64,000 nt of DNA from an uncultured Muribaculaceae bacterium. Lineage in GTDB: Bacteria; Bacteroidota; Bacteroidia; Bacteroidales; Muribaculaceae. Shown in pieces: positions 53,575-62,814 of this stretch (its first letter is position 1; each line of letters opens with the position of its first letter). The position numbers and the translations under genes are program-made. The notes below the pieces were generated by a model. The model searched no databases, was not told where the DNA came from, and worked only from the letters and a program-made list of their open reading frames with translations. The stretch lies in the NCBI GenBank assembly GCA_947525975.1, contig CANNVE010000009.1, forward strand, positions 1 through 64,000, written 5' to 3'.

Positions 53575-53582
53575 TAACTTTG
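53575..53582 (+). promoter_or_regulatory. -7 box of the second GLPGLI pair
   Basis: TAACTTTG, 31 bp before the ATG at 53613. No good -33 box is present at the usual distance, in line with a promoter that needs an activator. Confidence 0.65.
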
Positions 53583-53612
53583 CGTCATCAAATCACCAAA
53601 CACTCCACATTC

Positions 53613-54494
53613 ATGAAAAAGACATTGATAATAGTCCTCGCCATCGCGGCCATGTCAGCCTCGGTCTCAGGCAAAGTATTGCGCCGGCAGCTGTCGATTT
53701 TCCAGCCAACCGTGCCGGAGACCGAGACCATCGCCAAGGAAACAATGGAATTTGTCTACGACTACAAATGGTGCGTCGACACCACCGCGCAGCTCAAAGA
53801 CGATTATGACTCTGACCGGATGCTGCTGCAGATAGCGCCTGGCGGCCTTTCCAAATTCTCAAGCTACAAGAATCTGACCGTCGACTCCCTGCTCATGCGC
53901 AGCACCCAGGAGCAGATAGCCGCGGCCGCCATCGACGGCAAGCTGTCGACCGGAGAATTCATGACAATCTTCAAGAATTACCCCGAAGGAAAGCTTACGC
54001 ACACAGAGAAAATATGTACCGACTGGCTGCGCTACGACGAAGAGATGCCGGCGCTCGGCTGGACACTGACCGACAGCGTGGCCGATGTGCTCGGATATGC
54101 GTGCCGCACAGCCGTATGCGATTTCAGAGGCCGAAGATGGACTGCCCTGTTTTGCGAGGACATTCCCGTGATGGACGGCCCCTGGAAACTATGCGGCCTC
54201 CCCGGCCTGATCATGAAGGCGTATGACGATGACGGGCATTATGCCTTTGAGTGCATTGGCATTAAGTCGGCGGCCGACCGGCCTGTCACAATATACCAGG
54301 TGCCATATATCAACACTTCTCGCAAGAAATACTATGACACCAAGCATCGTTGGGACATCAATCCATACGCCTATTACGAGGCCGCTGGGCAAGGCCACAT
54401 CACCGTATCAGACGAAGACGGCAACCCGGTGCCTGATGCCTATGACCCCATAGACCTGCCGTATGACTACATAGAACGAGACTGGAAGAAATGA
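53613..54494 (+). CDS. GLPGLI-family exported protein (second copy)
   Basis: 293 residues from the ATG at 53613, giving the signal MKKTLIIVLAIAAMSASVSG; the upstream in-frame start at 53580 lies on the -7 box. The family motif is at 195-200, preceded by MDGPWKLC. Cysteines at 54, 135, 164, 169, 181 and 194 suggest disulfides, more than in the first copy. It overlaps the receptor start by 4 bp (ATGA). Divergent from a two-component system that probably regulates it. Confidence 0.9.
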   Translation: MKKTLIIVLAIAAMSASVSGKVLRRQLSIFQPTVPETETIAKETMEFVYDYKWCVDTTAQLKDDYDSDRMLLQIAPGGLSKFSSYKNLTVDSLLMRSTQEQIAAAAIDGKLSTGEFMTIFKNYPEGKLTHTEKICTDWLRYDEEMPALGWTLTDSVADVLGYACRTAVCDFRGRRWTALFCEDIPVMDGPWKLCGLPGLIMKAYDDDGHYAFECIGIKSAADRPVTIYQVPYINTSRKKYYDTKHRWDINPYAYYEAAGQGHITVSDEDGNPVPDAYDPIDLPYDYIERDWKK

Positions 54495-57043
54495 ACAGAC
54501 ATTGCTTTTTCATACTTTTGATTCTTCTCGCCCTGCTGCCCGCAATGGCGGCAGGGGCAGAAGAATTGCGGGGCGCAATCACAGATGCCGAGACCGGCGC
54601 GGCTGTGGGCGGCGCTGTGGTGCAGGCTCTTGACTCTGCGGGGAAGCCGATAGCGTTCGCTTCGTCAGCGCCCGACGGATCATTCAAGCTGAAAGTAGGC
54701 GCAAAGGCCGACAGCCTGGCTGTCAGATGCTTGGGGTATGAGTCCGTCAGGATATCCGCCGATGACCTGACTGAAGGCGTGAGGCTGCGCCCGGAAGCCA
54801 CTCGCCTCAACGATGTGATAGTGCAAGCGCCTGACATATACGCCAAAGGCGACACCCTGGTGTTCAATGTCGCGCAGTACGCCAACGCGAAGGACGACGC
54901 CATTATCGACGTCATAAAACGCCTGCCGGGCATAAAGGTGGAGAAAGACGGCACCATTAAATACCAGGGGAAGCCCATCAACAAATTCTACATCGACGGA
55001 AACGATATGATAGGCGGCCAATACGGCCTCGCCACAGAGAATATCTCGCACGAAGACGTGAAAGCCGTAGAGGTGATGGAGAACCATCAGCCCGTGAAGG
55101 CACTCGAAGGCATCGAGTTCCCAGAAGAATCCGGCATCAACCTCAAGCTCAGGGACGACGCCCGCAGCCGCTGGGCAGGAGTGGCCAAAGCTGCGGCAGG
55201 AGCCGATCCGGCCATGGCCGACGCATCAGTCTACGCTATGCGCATAGCGCCCCAGATGCAAAACATAGTCACACTGCGAGGCGGCAACACGGGCTGGAAT
55301 CCTGCGGCGCAGATCACTGACCATGGCTTCCTCGACATGTTTTCGACTGATTACTCCGAATCGCTTTGGCCTGAATACATATCGGCCGACATGATCAATG
55401 CGCCCCTCAGCGAAAAGCGCACGCGCGACAACCTGTCATGGATAGCAAATGCAATTTCAGGCTGGAAGAAGGGCGACAACTCCATGCGGCTTAAGCTGGA
55501 CTACGTGGGCGACAGGCTCGACTACAACACAAGCCTGCGCACCGACTACTTCAGCCAATCCATTCCCGACTTCCTGCAAAACAACAGCATGCGCACACAG
55601 TCGCATGAACTGTCGGCGCAATTCAACTCAGAGATAAACAAACGCGGATACTATTTCAAAGACCTTTTCACGGCCACAGCATCAACCCATCGCTCCGAAT
55701 CAGCGGTCACCGGCACATCAAGCATCAGCCAGAGAGCATCACGCCGGAGGATAGACGCGACCAATGACCTTAAGCTGGTGAAGCGCACCGACAAGAGGCT
55801 GATTGAAATATCGTCGCGCAATTCATTCATGCGGTCGCCCGAAAGCCTCGACGTAAGCGGCGATGAAGGCGCATGGCAGAGTCTCGGCATCACCGATATC
55901 AGAAGCACCACCGAATCGAAATATGGCAGGCTTTCGCGATTCTGGAAATTCTACATAAGAGGAGGAGCCGACCTCAACTACCGGCGCATCGACGCACGCC
56001 TCTCGGGCATGGGCCCGCTCGACAACAACGGAGCTCACGACGCTTTTCTCGCGGCGATATACGCCACTCCGCAGATTGATTACGAACGCCACAACTGGCG
56101 CATATCAATGAGAATGCCCGTGAAATGGCTTCACCATTCGATCCACGGAAGCCGCGACTACGCCAACGCGGCCCCGACACTGACGCTCAGAAAGAAGACG
56201 TCATCAAAATCAGAGATTGCGGGCATGCTGTCATACCGGCTGGGATCGCCGCAGGCCTACCTCAACATCGAAGCCCCGATCATGGCCGACTACCGCAACA
56301 TATTCGAGGGCGAGAGCGGAGGCGGATACACCCACGACACATCGGCAAGCATGACCTACCGATACCGCAATCCGCTGAATTCGCTGTTTGCCAACGCATC
56401 CGCATCATACGCCCACCGCCGCGAATCGCTCATGCCCGAGCAGCGCTTTGACGGCGACATCATAATATCATCATTCGCAAGCCGCCTCTCAGACTGCGAC
56501 TCCTGGAGCCTGAGCGCCGGCCTGAGCAAAGGCCTCGGGCACAGCAAGATGGTGGTCGGATGCGATATCAGCGCCTCCGGTTCGTCGGCCTCGTCGATGC
56601 GCGACGGCAAAGTGAGCGGCAGCCGGCAGGCCACATTCGCAGCCAAGCCATACTTCAAAGGCAGTCTGGCACGATGGATGTCGGTAGACTACGAAGCCCG
56701 ATACGGATACTCGCGCCTGACGGTGGGAGCAGAAGCCAAAGCCCACCATGCGCTGAACCAGACGCTTATAGCCACATGGATACCAAGCGACAGGATGCAA
56801 TTCACCATCGGAGCCGACCATTTCCTTACACATTCACAAGAAAGCGGGAATACTGGCATAGTGCTGCTCGACGCATCGGCAGTGTGGCGCCCGGGCAGAA
56901 AGATAAGGATATCCCTCACCGCCGACAATCTGCTCGACAAACGCCGATACAGATACGTCACCTACGGCACCCTCTCACGCACAGAGCACACATTCTCGAT
57001 TCGCCCGCGCCGGGTGCTCGCCTCGGTGCAGGTCAGATTCTGA
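54491..57043 (+). CDS. TonB-receptor-like outer-membrane protein paired with GLPGLI (second copy)
   Basis: 850 residues. Signal peptide (MNRHCFFILLILLALLPAMA) and a CarboxypepD-like domain (about 25-100). The plug-like segment has DVIKRLPGIKVEKDGTIKYQG and NKFYIDGNDMIGGQY, then a barrel ending VLASVQVRF. It is clearly the paralogue of the receptor at 33231, sharing the KRLPGI-GTIKYQG block. Translation is coupled to the GLPGLI gene. It probably forms a two-protein outer-membrane system, induced by the neighbouring kinase/regulator. The substrate is unknown. Confidence 0.87.
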   Translation: MNRHCFFILLILLALLPAMAAGAEELRGAITDAETGAAVGGAVVQALDSAGKPIAFASSAPDGSFKLKVGAKADSLAVRCLGYESVRISADDLTEGVRLRPEATRLNDVIVQAPDIYAKGDTLVFNVAQYANAKDDAIIDVIKRLPGIKVEKDGTIKYQGKPINKFYIDGNDMIGGQYGLATENISHEDVKAVEVMENHQPVKALEGIEFPEESGINLKLRDDARSRWAGVAKAAAGADPAMADASVYAMRIAPQMQNIVTLRGGNTGWNPAAQITDHGFLDMFSTDYSESLWPEYISADMINAPLSEKRTRDNLSWIANAISGWKKGDNSMRLKLDYVGDRLDYNTSLRTDYFSQSIPDFLQNNSMRTQSHELSAQFNSEINKRGYYFKDLFTATASTHRSESAVTGTSSISQRASRRRIDATNDLKLVKRTDKRLIEISSRNSFMRSPESLDVSGDEGAWQSLGITDIRSTTESKYGRLSRFWKFYIRGGADLNYRRIDARLSGMGPLDNNGAHDAFLAAIYATPQIDYERHNWRISMRMPVKWLHHSIHGSRDYANAAPTLTLRKKTSSKSEIAGMLSYRLGSPQAYLNIEAPIMADYRNIFEGESGGGYTHDTSASMTYRYRNPLNSLFANASASYAHRRESLMPEQRFDGDIIISSFASRLSDCDSWSLSAGLSKGLGHSKMVVGCDISASGSSASSMRDGKVSGSRQATFAAKPYFKGSLARWMSVDYEARYGYSRLTVGAEAKAHHALNQTLIATWIPSDRMQFTIGADHFLTHSQESGNTGIVLLDASAVWRPGRKIRISLTADNLLDKRRYRYVTYGTLSRTEHTFSIRPRRVLASVQVRF

Positions 57044-57152
57044 ATCCTGAATCCTGATTTATTTTCTCGGTGTTCGCTGTCTGCAGGGCATTGCCCCCCT
57101 GCAAGGACTATGAAAATCTGTCGTGTCAGGCTGAAAATACACGGAATTATCG

Positions 57153-57160
57153 TACTTTTG
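57153..57160 (+). promoter_or_regulatory. -7 box of the MmcQ/YjbR gene
   Basis: TACTTTTG, 23 bp before the ATG at 57184; this excludes the longer upstream start at 57070. Confidence 0.6.
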
Positions 57161-57183
57161 CACCGAAACAAAATCACACTCGC

Positions 57184-57537
57184 ATGAACGTAGAGGAATT
57201 CCGCGACTTCTGCCTGTCGCTGCCAGGCACCACCGAGAAGATGCCATTCCAAGCATTTCAGTCAGTATCAGCCATACTCGCCTTCTACATCGGCGGCCAC
57301 ATCTACTGCTACGTCGACATAGACCGATTCGACGTCTGCACAATGAAATGCCCGCCTTCGCTGATCGACGCGCTCAAAGAAGCGCACGAAGCCGTAGGCC
57401 CGCCCCACAACATGAACCCCAAATACTGGATTGGCGTGAAATTCGGCTCCGACCTCACCGACAGCGAGATAAAATCGCTCGTGGAGCAATCATACTCCAT
57501 CGTAAAGGACAGCCGCAAGCGCAGAAAATCAAATTAA
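57184..57537 (+). CDS. MmcQ/YjbR-family protein
   Basis: 117 residues starting MNVEEFRDFCLSLPGTTEKMPF, the standard N-terminus of the family. It has the CyaY-like fold expected for YjbR proteins (HIYCYVDIDRFD, PKYWIGVKFGSDLTDSEIKSLVEQSY). Members are often called DNA-binding, but their physiological role is not established. Own promoter, single gene. Confidence 0.88.
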   Translation: MNVEEFRDFCLSLPGTTEKMPFQAFQSVSAILAFYIGGHIYCYVDIDRFDVCTMKCPPSLIDALKEAHEAVGPPHNMNPKYWIGVKFGSDLTDSEIKSLVEQSYSIVKDSRKRRKSN

Positions 57538-57549
57538 TCGGAGTGATAA

Positions 57550-57581
57550 TTTGTCAAGTTCGACATAAATTCGTAACTTTG
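57550..57581 (+). promoter_or_regulatory. Promoter of the polysaccharide locus
   Basis: TTTG at 57550-57553, a 20-bp spacer and TAACTTTG at 57574-57581, a full consensus match. No inverted repeats flank it, so an invertible promoter as in B. fragilis capsule loci is not indicated. Confidence 0.8.
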
Positions 57582-57587
57582 CACTCA

Positions 57588-57818
57588 GAAAAGTTAAGGG
57601 AAGTAACCTATCGGCAAAAGGGCAAAGACCGCAGGGGCGCCCGCCCAAAGACTTGCGCGTCAGCCTAAATCGCTTTCCGCCAAACAATTCCAGAAGGTGA
57701 AAGCCTCCTATAAATATCAGATTTCCGCACCCCTTCCAGGCCACGAGGCCACAAGGCAGGGGGTCGGGAAGGAATGTGTCTCCGCAACCGCTTATTACAT
57801 TTCCGCCACGCAGGCTAA
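57588..57818 (+). promoter_or_regulatory. Long 5' leader of the recombinase-NusG fusion gene
   Basis: About 230 nt between the predicted transcription start and the ATG. It contains a compound hairpin: CCTTCC (57732-57737) with GGAAGG (57767-57772) enclosing GGCC-ACGA-GGCC (57739-57750). ATTTCCGC is repeated at both sides of it. A leader of this length upstream of a NusG-like regulator is expected if the regulator binds its own nascent transcript, as specialised NusG paralogues do. The reverse strand is also open for 111 codons but is not taken as a gene. Confidence 0.5.
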
Positions 57819-59249
57819 ATGACTGATTCTCTCGAAAATAGACACGATTCAGCCATCGACGCATTTCGGGTCAGGATCGACTGCACGCCCAATCCCGCCT
57901 CACGCAAGAGCCTCGGGCAGGCCCTTGACTCATTCCGCCGATTCCTCGCAGGCTCTGACGCGGCGCTGGCTGACATCGACGAAAGCATGCTCGGCGAATG
58001 GGTGTCATGGATGTTTGCCCAAGGCTATTCCCCAAAGACAGTGGCCTACTACGTCAACCGCCTCTCATCGCTCCACGGCAAAGCCTCGGAAAGCGGCCAT
58101 CAGGCATTCTCGAGGATAAAAAGCCGCCTGGCCGACACGCAGGCAGCCCAAGCGCAGAGCCTGGCGCCGGCCGACTGCTTCGACAGGCTCAGGGCGCTTG
58201 TGCTGAAAGACTGCTCCAAGAGCCCCCTGCGCCAGCTGGCGAAAGACATAGCCCTATTCTCGATCTATGCGGGAGGCCTCCCGCTCGAAGACGTGGCCCA
58301 ATGCCGCAAGGACGACTACAGGGGCAGCGACGAAGCCGTAAAAGAAATCGTGGCTCGATACGCTAAGCCGCGAAACAAATACCTCTTCCCGCTCAACCAA
58401 TCGGCGAAGACACCGGCCCAGACAGCCAGAGCCATAACGGCGCTATACGCCGATGCGCTGAAGATGGCCGGATTCGATCAGGCAGCCATAAGCGCCCACT
58501 CCCCGATCGACCTATGGATAGCCGTGGCCACGCGGTGCGGACTGCCCGCCGCCGAAATATCGGCATGCGCGGGAGAGGCCGGAAGCGCCAACCCGATCAC
58601 CGCCTTCGCGTCGCCGAAAGAAATCGGCTGCGAAGAAATCGGAGAAATGCGTGGTCGAGTGGCGAACGCGCTGGCCGAAGACCCCGAAAACTGGTACGCC
58701 ATGCAATTCCGCCCCCACGTCAGCCACAGCATGCTCACCGACAGGCTCCGATCAGAAGGCATAACCCTCAGGCAGACCTACTACCCCATGGAGCAAATCA
58801 TGAGGCAGATAGGCAAACGCCTCAAGCCGGAGACAAAGCCCGTGATGCCCGGCATCCTATTCTTCAAAAGCAGGGCAACCGAGCTGCCCGACCTCTTCTG
58901 CGCCATAGGCGACCTGGCATGGGGATACCGCCAATCGCGCGCCGCGCGCAGCCCCTACGCAGCCATTCCCGCAGCCGACATCCACGCCTACGCCATGGCC
59001 GTGGGCCAATTCACTGACAGCATAGACCGGCATCCTGATGGCACCATCGCCATAGAGCCCGGCGACAAAATCGAGATAACAGGCGGCCAGCTCAAAGGCC
59101 TCACGGCCATCTTCGAAAAAGAAATCCAAGACACAGACGCTCGCATCACCTACCGCCTGCGCCTCACCGCCCAAAACAGCATCACCTGGACAGTCGACCT
59201 CGACCCCCGCCTCACCGCCAAGTCACATCAAAATGCCCCCAAAAGATAA
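57819..59249 (+). CDS. Degenerate tyrosine recombinase fused to NusG-like (UpxY-type) antiterminator
   Basis: 476 residues. Residues about 28-100 match the SAM-like core-binding domain of tyrosine recombinases (SLGQALDSFRRFLAG, GYSPKTVAYYVNRLSSLHG). About 115-265 resemble the catalytic domain (DIALFSIYAGGLPLEDVAQ, SAHSPIDLWIAVATRCGLP), but the catalytic Arg of the TGLR-like box and the HxxR pair are replaced, and no tyrosine nucleophile is apparent. About 290-400 form a NusG N-terminal domain (NWYAMQFRPHVSHSMLTDRL, PVMPGILFF), and 410-462 a KOW domain (EPGDKIEITGGQLKG). NusG paralogues of the UpxY type head capsule operons in Bacteroidota and prevent early termination; this gene has the same place. 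Confidence 0.8.
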   Translation: MTDSLENRHDSAIDAFRVRIDCTPNPASRKSLGQALDSFRRFLAGSDAALADIDESMLGEWVSWMFAQGYSPKTVAYYVNRLSSLHGKASESGHQAFSRIKSRLADTQAAQAQSLAPADCFDRLRALVLKDCSKSPLRQLAKDIALFSIYAGGLPLEDVAQCRKDDYRGSDEAVKEIVARYAKPRNKYLFPLNQSAKTPAQTARAITALYADALKMAGFDQAAISAHSPIDLWIAVATRCGLPAAEISACAGEAGSANPITAFASPKEIGCEEIGEMRGRVANALAEDPENWYAMQFRPHVSHSMLTDRLRSEGITLRQTYYPMEQIMRQIGKRLKPETKPVMPGILFFKSRATELPDLFCAIGDLAWGYRQSRAARSPYAAIPAADIHAYAMAVGQFTDSIDRHPDGTIAIEPGDKIEITGGQLKGLTAIFEKEIQDTDARITYRLRLTAQNSITWTVDLDPRLTAKSHQNAPKR

Positions 59250-59378
59250 AAATGCCCCAACCCATTTACATGGATCGAGATAAAGTAAATCGCGTTGTCG
59301 TTATCAATATCTTTATGTGATTTTTTGCGAATATCTTTCATGTAGGCTACCCAATTCAGACTTCAACAAGTCTCGTTC

Positions 59379-60263
59379 ATGCTATTATCCATATTCACCC
59401 CGACATATAACCGAGCTCATACTCTTGGACGGATATTCAATAGCCTTTGCATGCAGTCCATAGATGATTTTGAGTGGATAATTATAGATGATGGCTCAAC
59501 CGACAATACCGAAGATGTTGTATTTAACTTTAAGCGGCAGTCACCTTTCCTAATAAGATATTACAAAATACCCCACGGCGGGAAACATCGAGCTTATAAT
59601 GCGGGGCTGAAATTGGCCAATGGAGAATTATTCTTTGTCGTTGATTCTGATGATTATCTGACTAAAGACAGCCTCTCGGCCATCTCCTCATCGGTAGATG
59701 TCTTGAACGGAAGGAAGGATATCTGTGGCATTATAGCCTTAAAAGAAAACAGATACGGAGATCTGTATGGCACACCTATGCCCCATGAAGAATAAATCAA
59801 CTCGTTAAAAGAGTTCTACGACTGCTGCAAAAACGGTGAACGATCCTTCATTTTTAAGACCGAGATAGCCCGCAAATATCCTTTCCCTGAGATTGAAGGT
59901 GAAAATTTTGTCACAGAAAGCGTCGTATATGACCGTCTTGGTAAAGATTTTGGGTTTATGATTATTAATGAACCTCTCACCATATGCGAATATCAACCAG
60001 ATGGGCTATCAAGCAATATTTACAGTCTTATGCTCGCCAATCCTGTAGGGTATATGATTTATCATCATCAAAAAGTTTGCAACAGCACATCAATATACCA
60101 GGCATTACGGCACGCATTACGATATGTGGCATTCCGTTCAGCCTCTAAATCAAGAAGCGAATGGTGTAAATACGGTGGTCAATATCATTGGCTCATAGAA
60201 TTGTTAACTCCGATTGGTAAAATCGGAGAGTATTATTACAAATACAAATGCCACCGGAATTAA
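59379..60263 (+). pseudogene. GT2 glycosyltransferase interrupted by an in-frame stop
   Basis: The frame from the ATG at 59379 reads a normal GT-A start (LLSIFTPTYNRAHTLGRIFN, IIDDGSTDNTEDV, FVVDSDDYLT) up to TAA at 59793-59795. It continues without any shift as INSLKEFYDCCKNGERSF and KYPFPEIEGENFVTES to the stop at 60263, in all 294 sense codons, the usual length of the family. One nonsense mutation (or a sequencing error) therefore splits the gene. Residues before the stop include the donor-binding motifs, but the acceptor part is lost. The next gene starts 16 bp before its end. Strongly AT-rich. Confidence 0.85.
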
Positions 60264-61222
60264 TATCCTGCAAGCCACTCGTTTCAGTACTCGTGCCAAT
60301 ATACAATACGGCGCTGTACCTTCAGGAATGCATTGACAGCATATTACGTCAATCATATAAGAATCTCCAGATAATTCTCGTGGATGATGGTTCTACGGAT
60401 GATAGCTATAATATATGCAAACGATATAAAAATAATGATTCTCGAATCGAAGTCCATCGGATTCCTCATTCAGGCATAGCGACAGTACGCAATCAACTTA
60501 TAAAATTAGCCAATGGGAAATATTCCATATTTATTGATTCCGACGACTATTATACGGAAAATCATTGTATAGAAAAATTGGTAGAATATGCCGAAAAAAA
60601 CAATCTCGAAGTGTGCTTATTTACCAACAGGCAGGACGGAAACGATGATTTGAAGATACTATCAAGAGAACAGGCGATTGTGACATTTTTAGAAGACAAC
60701 TGTATACCATCGTCAATGTGGACGAAATTGGTGATAAGTTCCATTTTCTCCAAACTAAAATTTAACTCCCATATCGAATGTGGTGAAGATGTGTTGATGA
60801 CATGGCAACTACTCAACTTCATAACCCACATAGGGGTTATCTCCGCCAAGTTCTACAACTATCGTAATAATCCAAGCAGCATAACGAGCGGCCCCTTCAG
60901 CGACGCTATCTACAGCATGCATCTTGTATGGGATAGAATTGTTGAGGATTGTGTCCACCAATATCCCAAATTGGAAAGATTAGCCAAACAAAAACTATTA
61001 CAATGTTATGAAGGATTGCTTTGTTCGGCTATAAGGTCAAAAACGAATCTTGATCATAGAATAAATAATATACGTCACAACATTCACGACAATATTGACT
61101 TATTATTTACCAAAGATAAAAGCATCAAATACATAACATTCATATTGCTGAGCGTATATTTTTACGATATTACACGAGCAATGTTCAGTCGACACATTCG
61201 TCATATCAATACAATTAGATAA
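60248..61222 (+). CDS. GT2-family glycosyltransferase
   Basis: 324 residues. GT-A fold with SVLVPIYNTALYLQECIDS, ILVDDGSTDDSYNIC and the metal-binding FIDSDDYY. It adds a sugar to a lipid-linked polysaccharide unit at the cytosolic face; donor and acceptor cannot be read from the sequence. It overlaps the preceding interrupted glycosyltransferase by 16 bp, so it was translated with it. Very AT-rich compared with the genes before 59250. Confidence 0.9.
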   Translation: MPPELISCKPLVSVLVPIYNTALYLQECIDSILRQSYKNLQIILVDDGSTDDSYNICKRYKNNDSRIEVHRIPHSGIATVRNQLIKLANGKYSIFIDSDDYYTENHCIEKLVEYAEKNNLEVCLFTNRQDGNDDLKILSREQAIVTFLEDNCIPSSMWTKLVISSIFSKLKFNSHIECGEDVLMTWQLLNFITHIGVISAKFYNYRNNPSSITSGPFSDAIYSMHLVWDRIVEDCVHQYPKLERLAKQKLLQCYEGLLCSAIRSKTNLDHRINNIRHNIHDNIDLLFTKDKSIKYITFILLSVYFYDITRAMFSRHIRHINTIR

Positions 61223-61258
61223 AGGCATAATTGATCTGCATATTGAAATCTAAATGTA

Positions 61259-62788
61259 ATGGAAGAGCGCAATAAGCGTATAGTCAAAAACACAATGGTG
61301 TTGTATATCCGTACATTCATCACCATGATTGTCGGGCTCTACACCGGACGTGTCATGCTCGAAGCTCTCGGCATAGACAACTACGGCATCCAGAATGCTG
61401 TGGGCAGCATTGTAGGCTTTTCAAGCATAATAACCGCTGCGATGACGCAAGCCGGCAGTCGGTTCATCACATACTCTCTTGGCAAGGACGGCTTGACACG
61501 CCAACGAGAAGTATTTGCAACTGTGGTAAACGCCCAGATAATAATCGCATTTATATGTGCATTAGTTTTAGAGACTATTGGACTGTGGTGGCTTAATACA
61601 GAAGCCAATATACCGAATGGCAGAATGTATGCCGCGAACTGGGTGCTTCAAACATCTATCATTTCTCTACTAATCTCTTTGGTTACAGTACCCTATCGTT
61701 CTTGTATAGTGGCTCACGAATACATGTCAATTTACGCATGGACTAGCATCGTCGATGTTATTTTGAAGTTGGCGATTGTCTTTGCTATTATGCAGTATGG
61801 AGGCGACCGCCTGATCTTATACTCTAATTTAGGCGTCCTTGTCAGCCTAACCATGACAATCTTTTATTGCTGGTACAGTAGGCACAACTTCCAAGAAGTT
61901 CGTTATCGTGCCTATATACACAAGCCATTGTTGAAAGAAATTACTCAATTCTCCGGATGGAATATGCTAAACACATCTTCCTGGGTAATGTGTACCTCCG
62001 GCGTGAACATGCTTGTGAATACTTTTTTTGGTGTCGCATACAATGCTGCGCGTGGTGTTGCAGGAACAGTAAATGGTGCCATACAAGGTTTTGTCGGTAA
62101 TCTCACAACCGCGTTCGTCCCTCAAATTACAAAATCATACGCAGCTAAGGACTTCAACTATTGTTATACCTTGGTCAATAGGGGGATTAGGTATACATGG
62201 TTCTTAATGTACATATTTATAGTCCCTGTATGTATCGAAGCTGATACTTTGTTACACTTATGGCTAGTCAAAGTTCCACCAATGGCTGTCATTTTCCTCA
62301 GGTTTACAATGTTTGAGTCATTGGCACTTTCGACAGGTCAGTCACTTTTAACCTTAATTCAGGCAGACGGAAAGGTGAAGGTATATACCATATTTGCGGC
62401 TTTGTATGCCGGCTTGATATTCCCATTGGTATGGATAGCATTTACCCTTGGAGCCCCCGTATGGACCACTTACCCGCTTTTTATATTTATTTTCCTAACT
62501 ATAAACATCATAAGGCTTTGGGCTTTGACAAGAAATACTACCTATGATTGGCATACATACATACGTGATGTCCTCAAACCTGGCGTCACCATATCAGTAT
62601 TGTCATTTGTTATTCCTTTAACAATTTCATTTTATTGGGAACCATCCATACTCAGATTTTTTGTATTGAGTTTTATCTCCGCAGTCAATACAGCCAGTGT
62701 TATATATGTGTTTGGATTAAGACCTAATGAAAGACATATTATCCGGGAGAAAGTATCGGAATATTTATCAAAACTATACAATGGGTAA
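61259..62788 (+). CDS. Polysaccharide repeat-unit flippase (Wzx/MOP superfamily)
   Basis: 509 residues with about 14 membrane helices. The N-terminus (KNTMVLYIRTFITMIVGLYT, GRVMLEALGIDNYGIQNAVG) is typical of Bacteroidota oligosaccharide flippases, which move undecaprenyl-linked repeat units across the inner membrane. Its presence identifies the locus as a Wzy-dependent type capsule, exopolysaccharide or O-antigen cluster; the polymerase is not yet seen before the window ends. Confidence 0.9.
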   Translation: MEERNKRIVKNTMVLYIRTFITMIVGLYTGRVMLEALGIDNYGIQNAVGSIVGFSSIITAAMTQAGSRFITYSLGKDGLTRQREVFATVVNAQIIIAFICALVLETIGLWWLNTEANIPNGRMYAANWVLQTSIISLLISLVTVPYRSCIVAHEYMSIYAWTSIVDVILKLAIVFAIMQYGGDRLILYSNLGVLVSLTMTIFYCWYSRHNFQEVRYRAYIHKPLLKEITQFSGWNMLNTSSWVMCTSGVNMLVNTFFGVAYNAARGVAGTVNGAIQGFVGNLTTAFVPQITKSYAAKDFNYCYTLVNRGIRYTWFLMYIFIVPVCIEADTLLHLWLVKVPPMAVIFLRFTMFESLALSTGQSLLTLIQADGKVKVYTIFAALYAGLIFPLVWIAFTLGAPVWTTYPLFIFIFLTINIIRLWALTRNTTYDWHTYIRDVLKPGVTISVLSFVIPLTISFYWEPSILRFFVLSFISAVNTASVIYVFGLRPNERHIIREKVSEYLSKLYNG

Positions 62789-62814
62789 CAAACCATAATT
62801 AGATCAAATGCTCA

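Noticed and set aside
57540..57600. Invertible promoter flanked by inverted repeats, as in B. fragilis capsule loci
   Set aside because: No matching inverted repeats were found on either side of the promoter.
57529..57864. 111-codon minus-strand ORF over the long leader
   Set aside because: It covers a plus-strand consensus promoter and leader hairpin; there is no promoter box or domain on its own strand.
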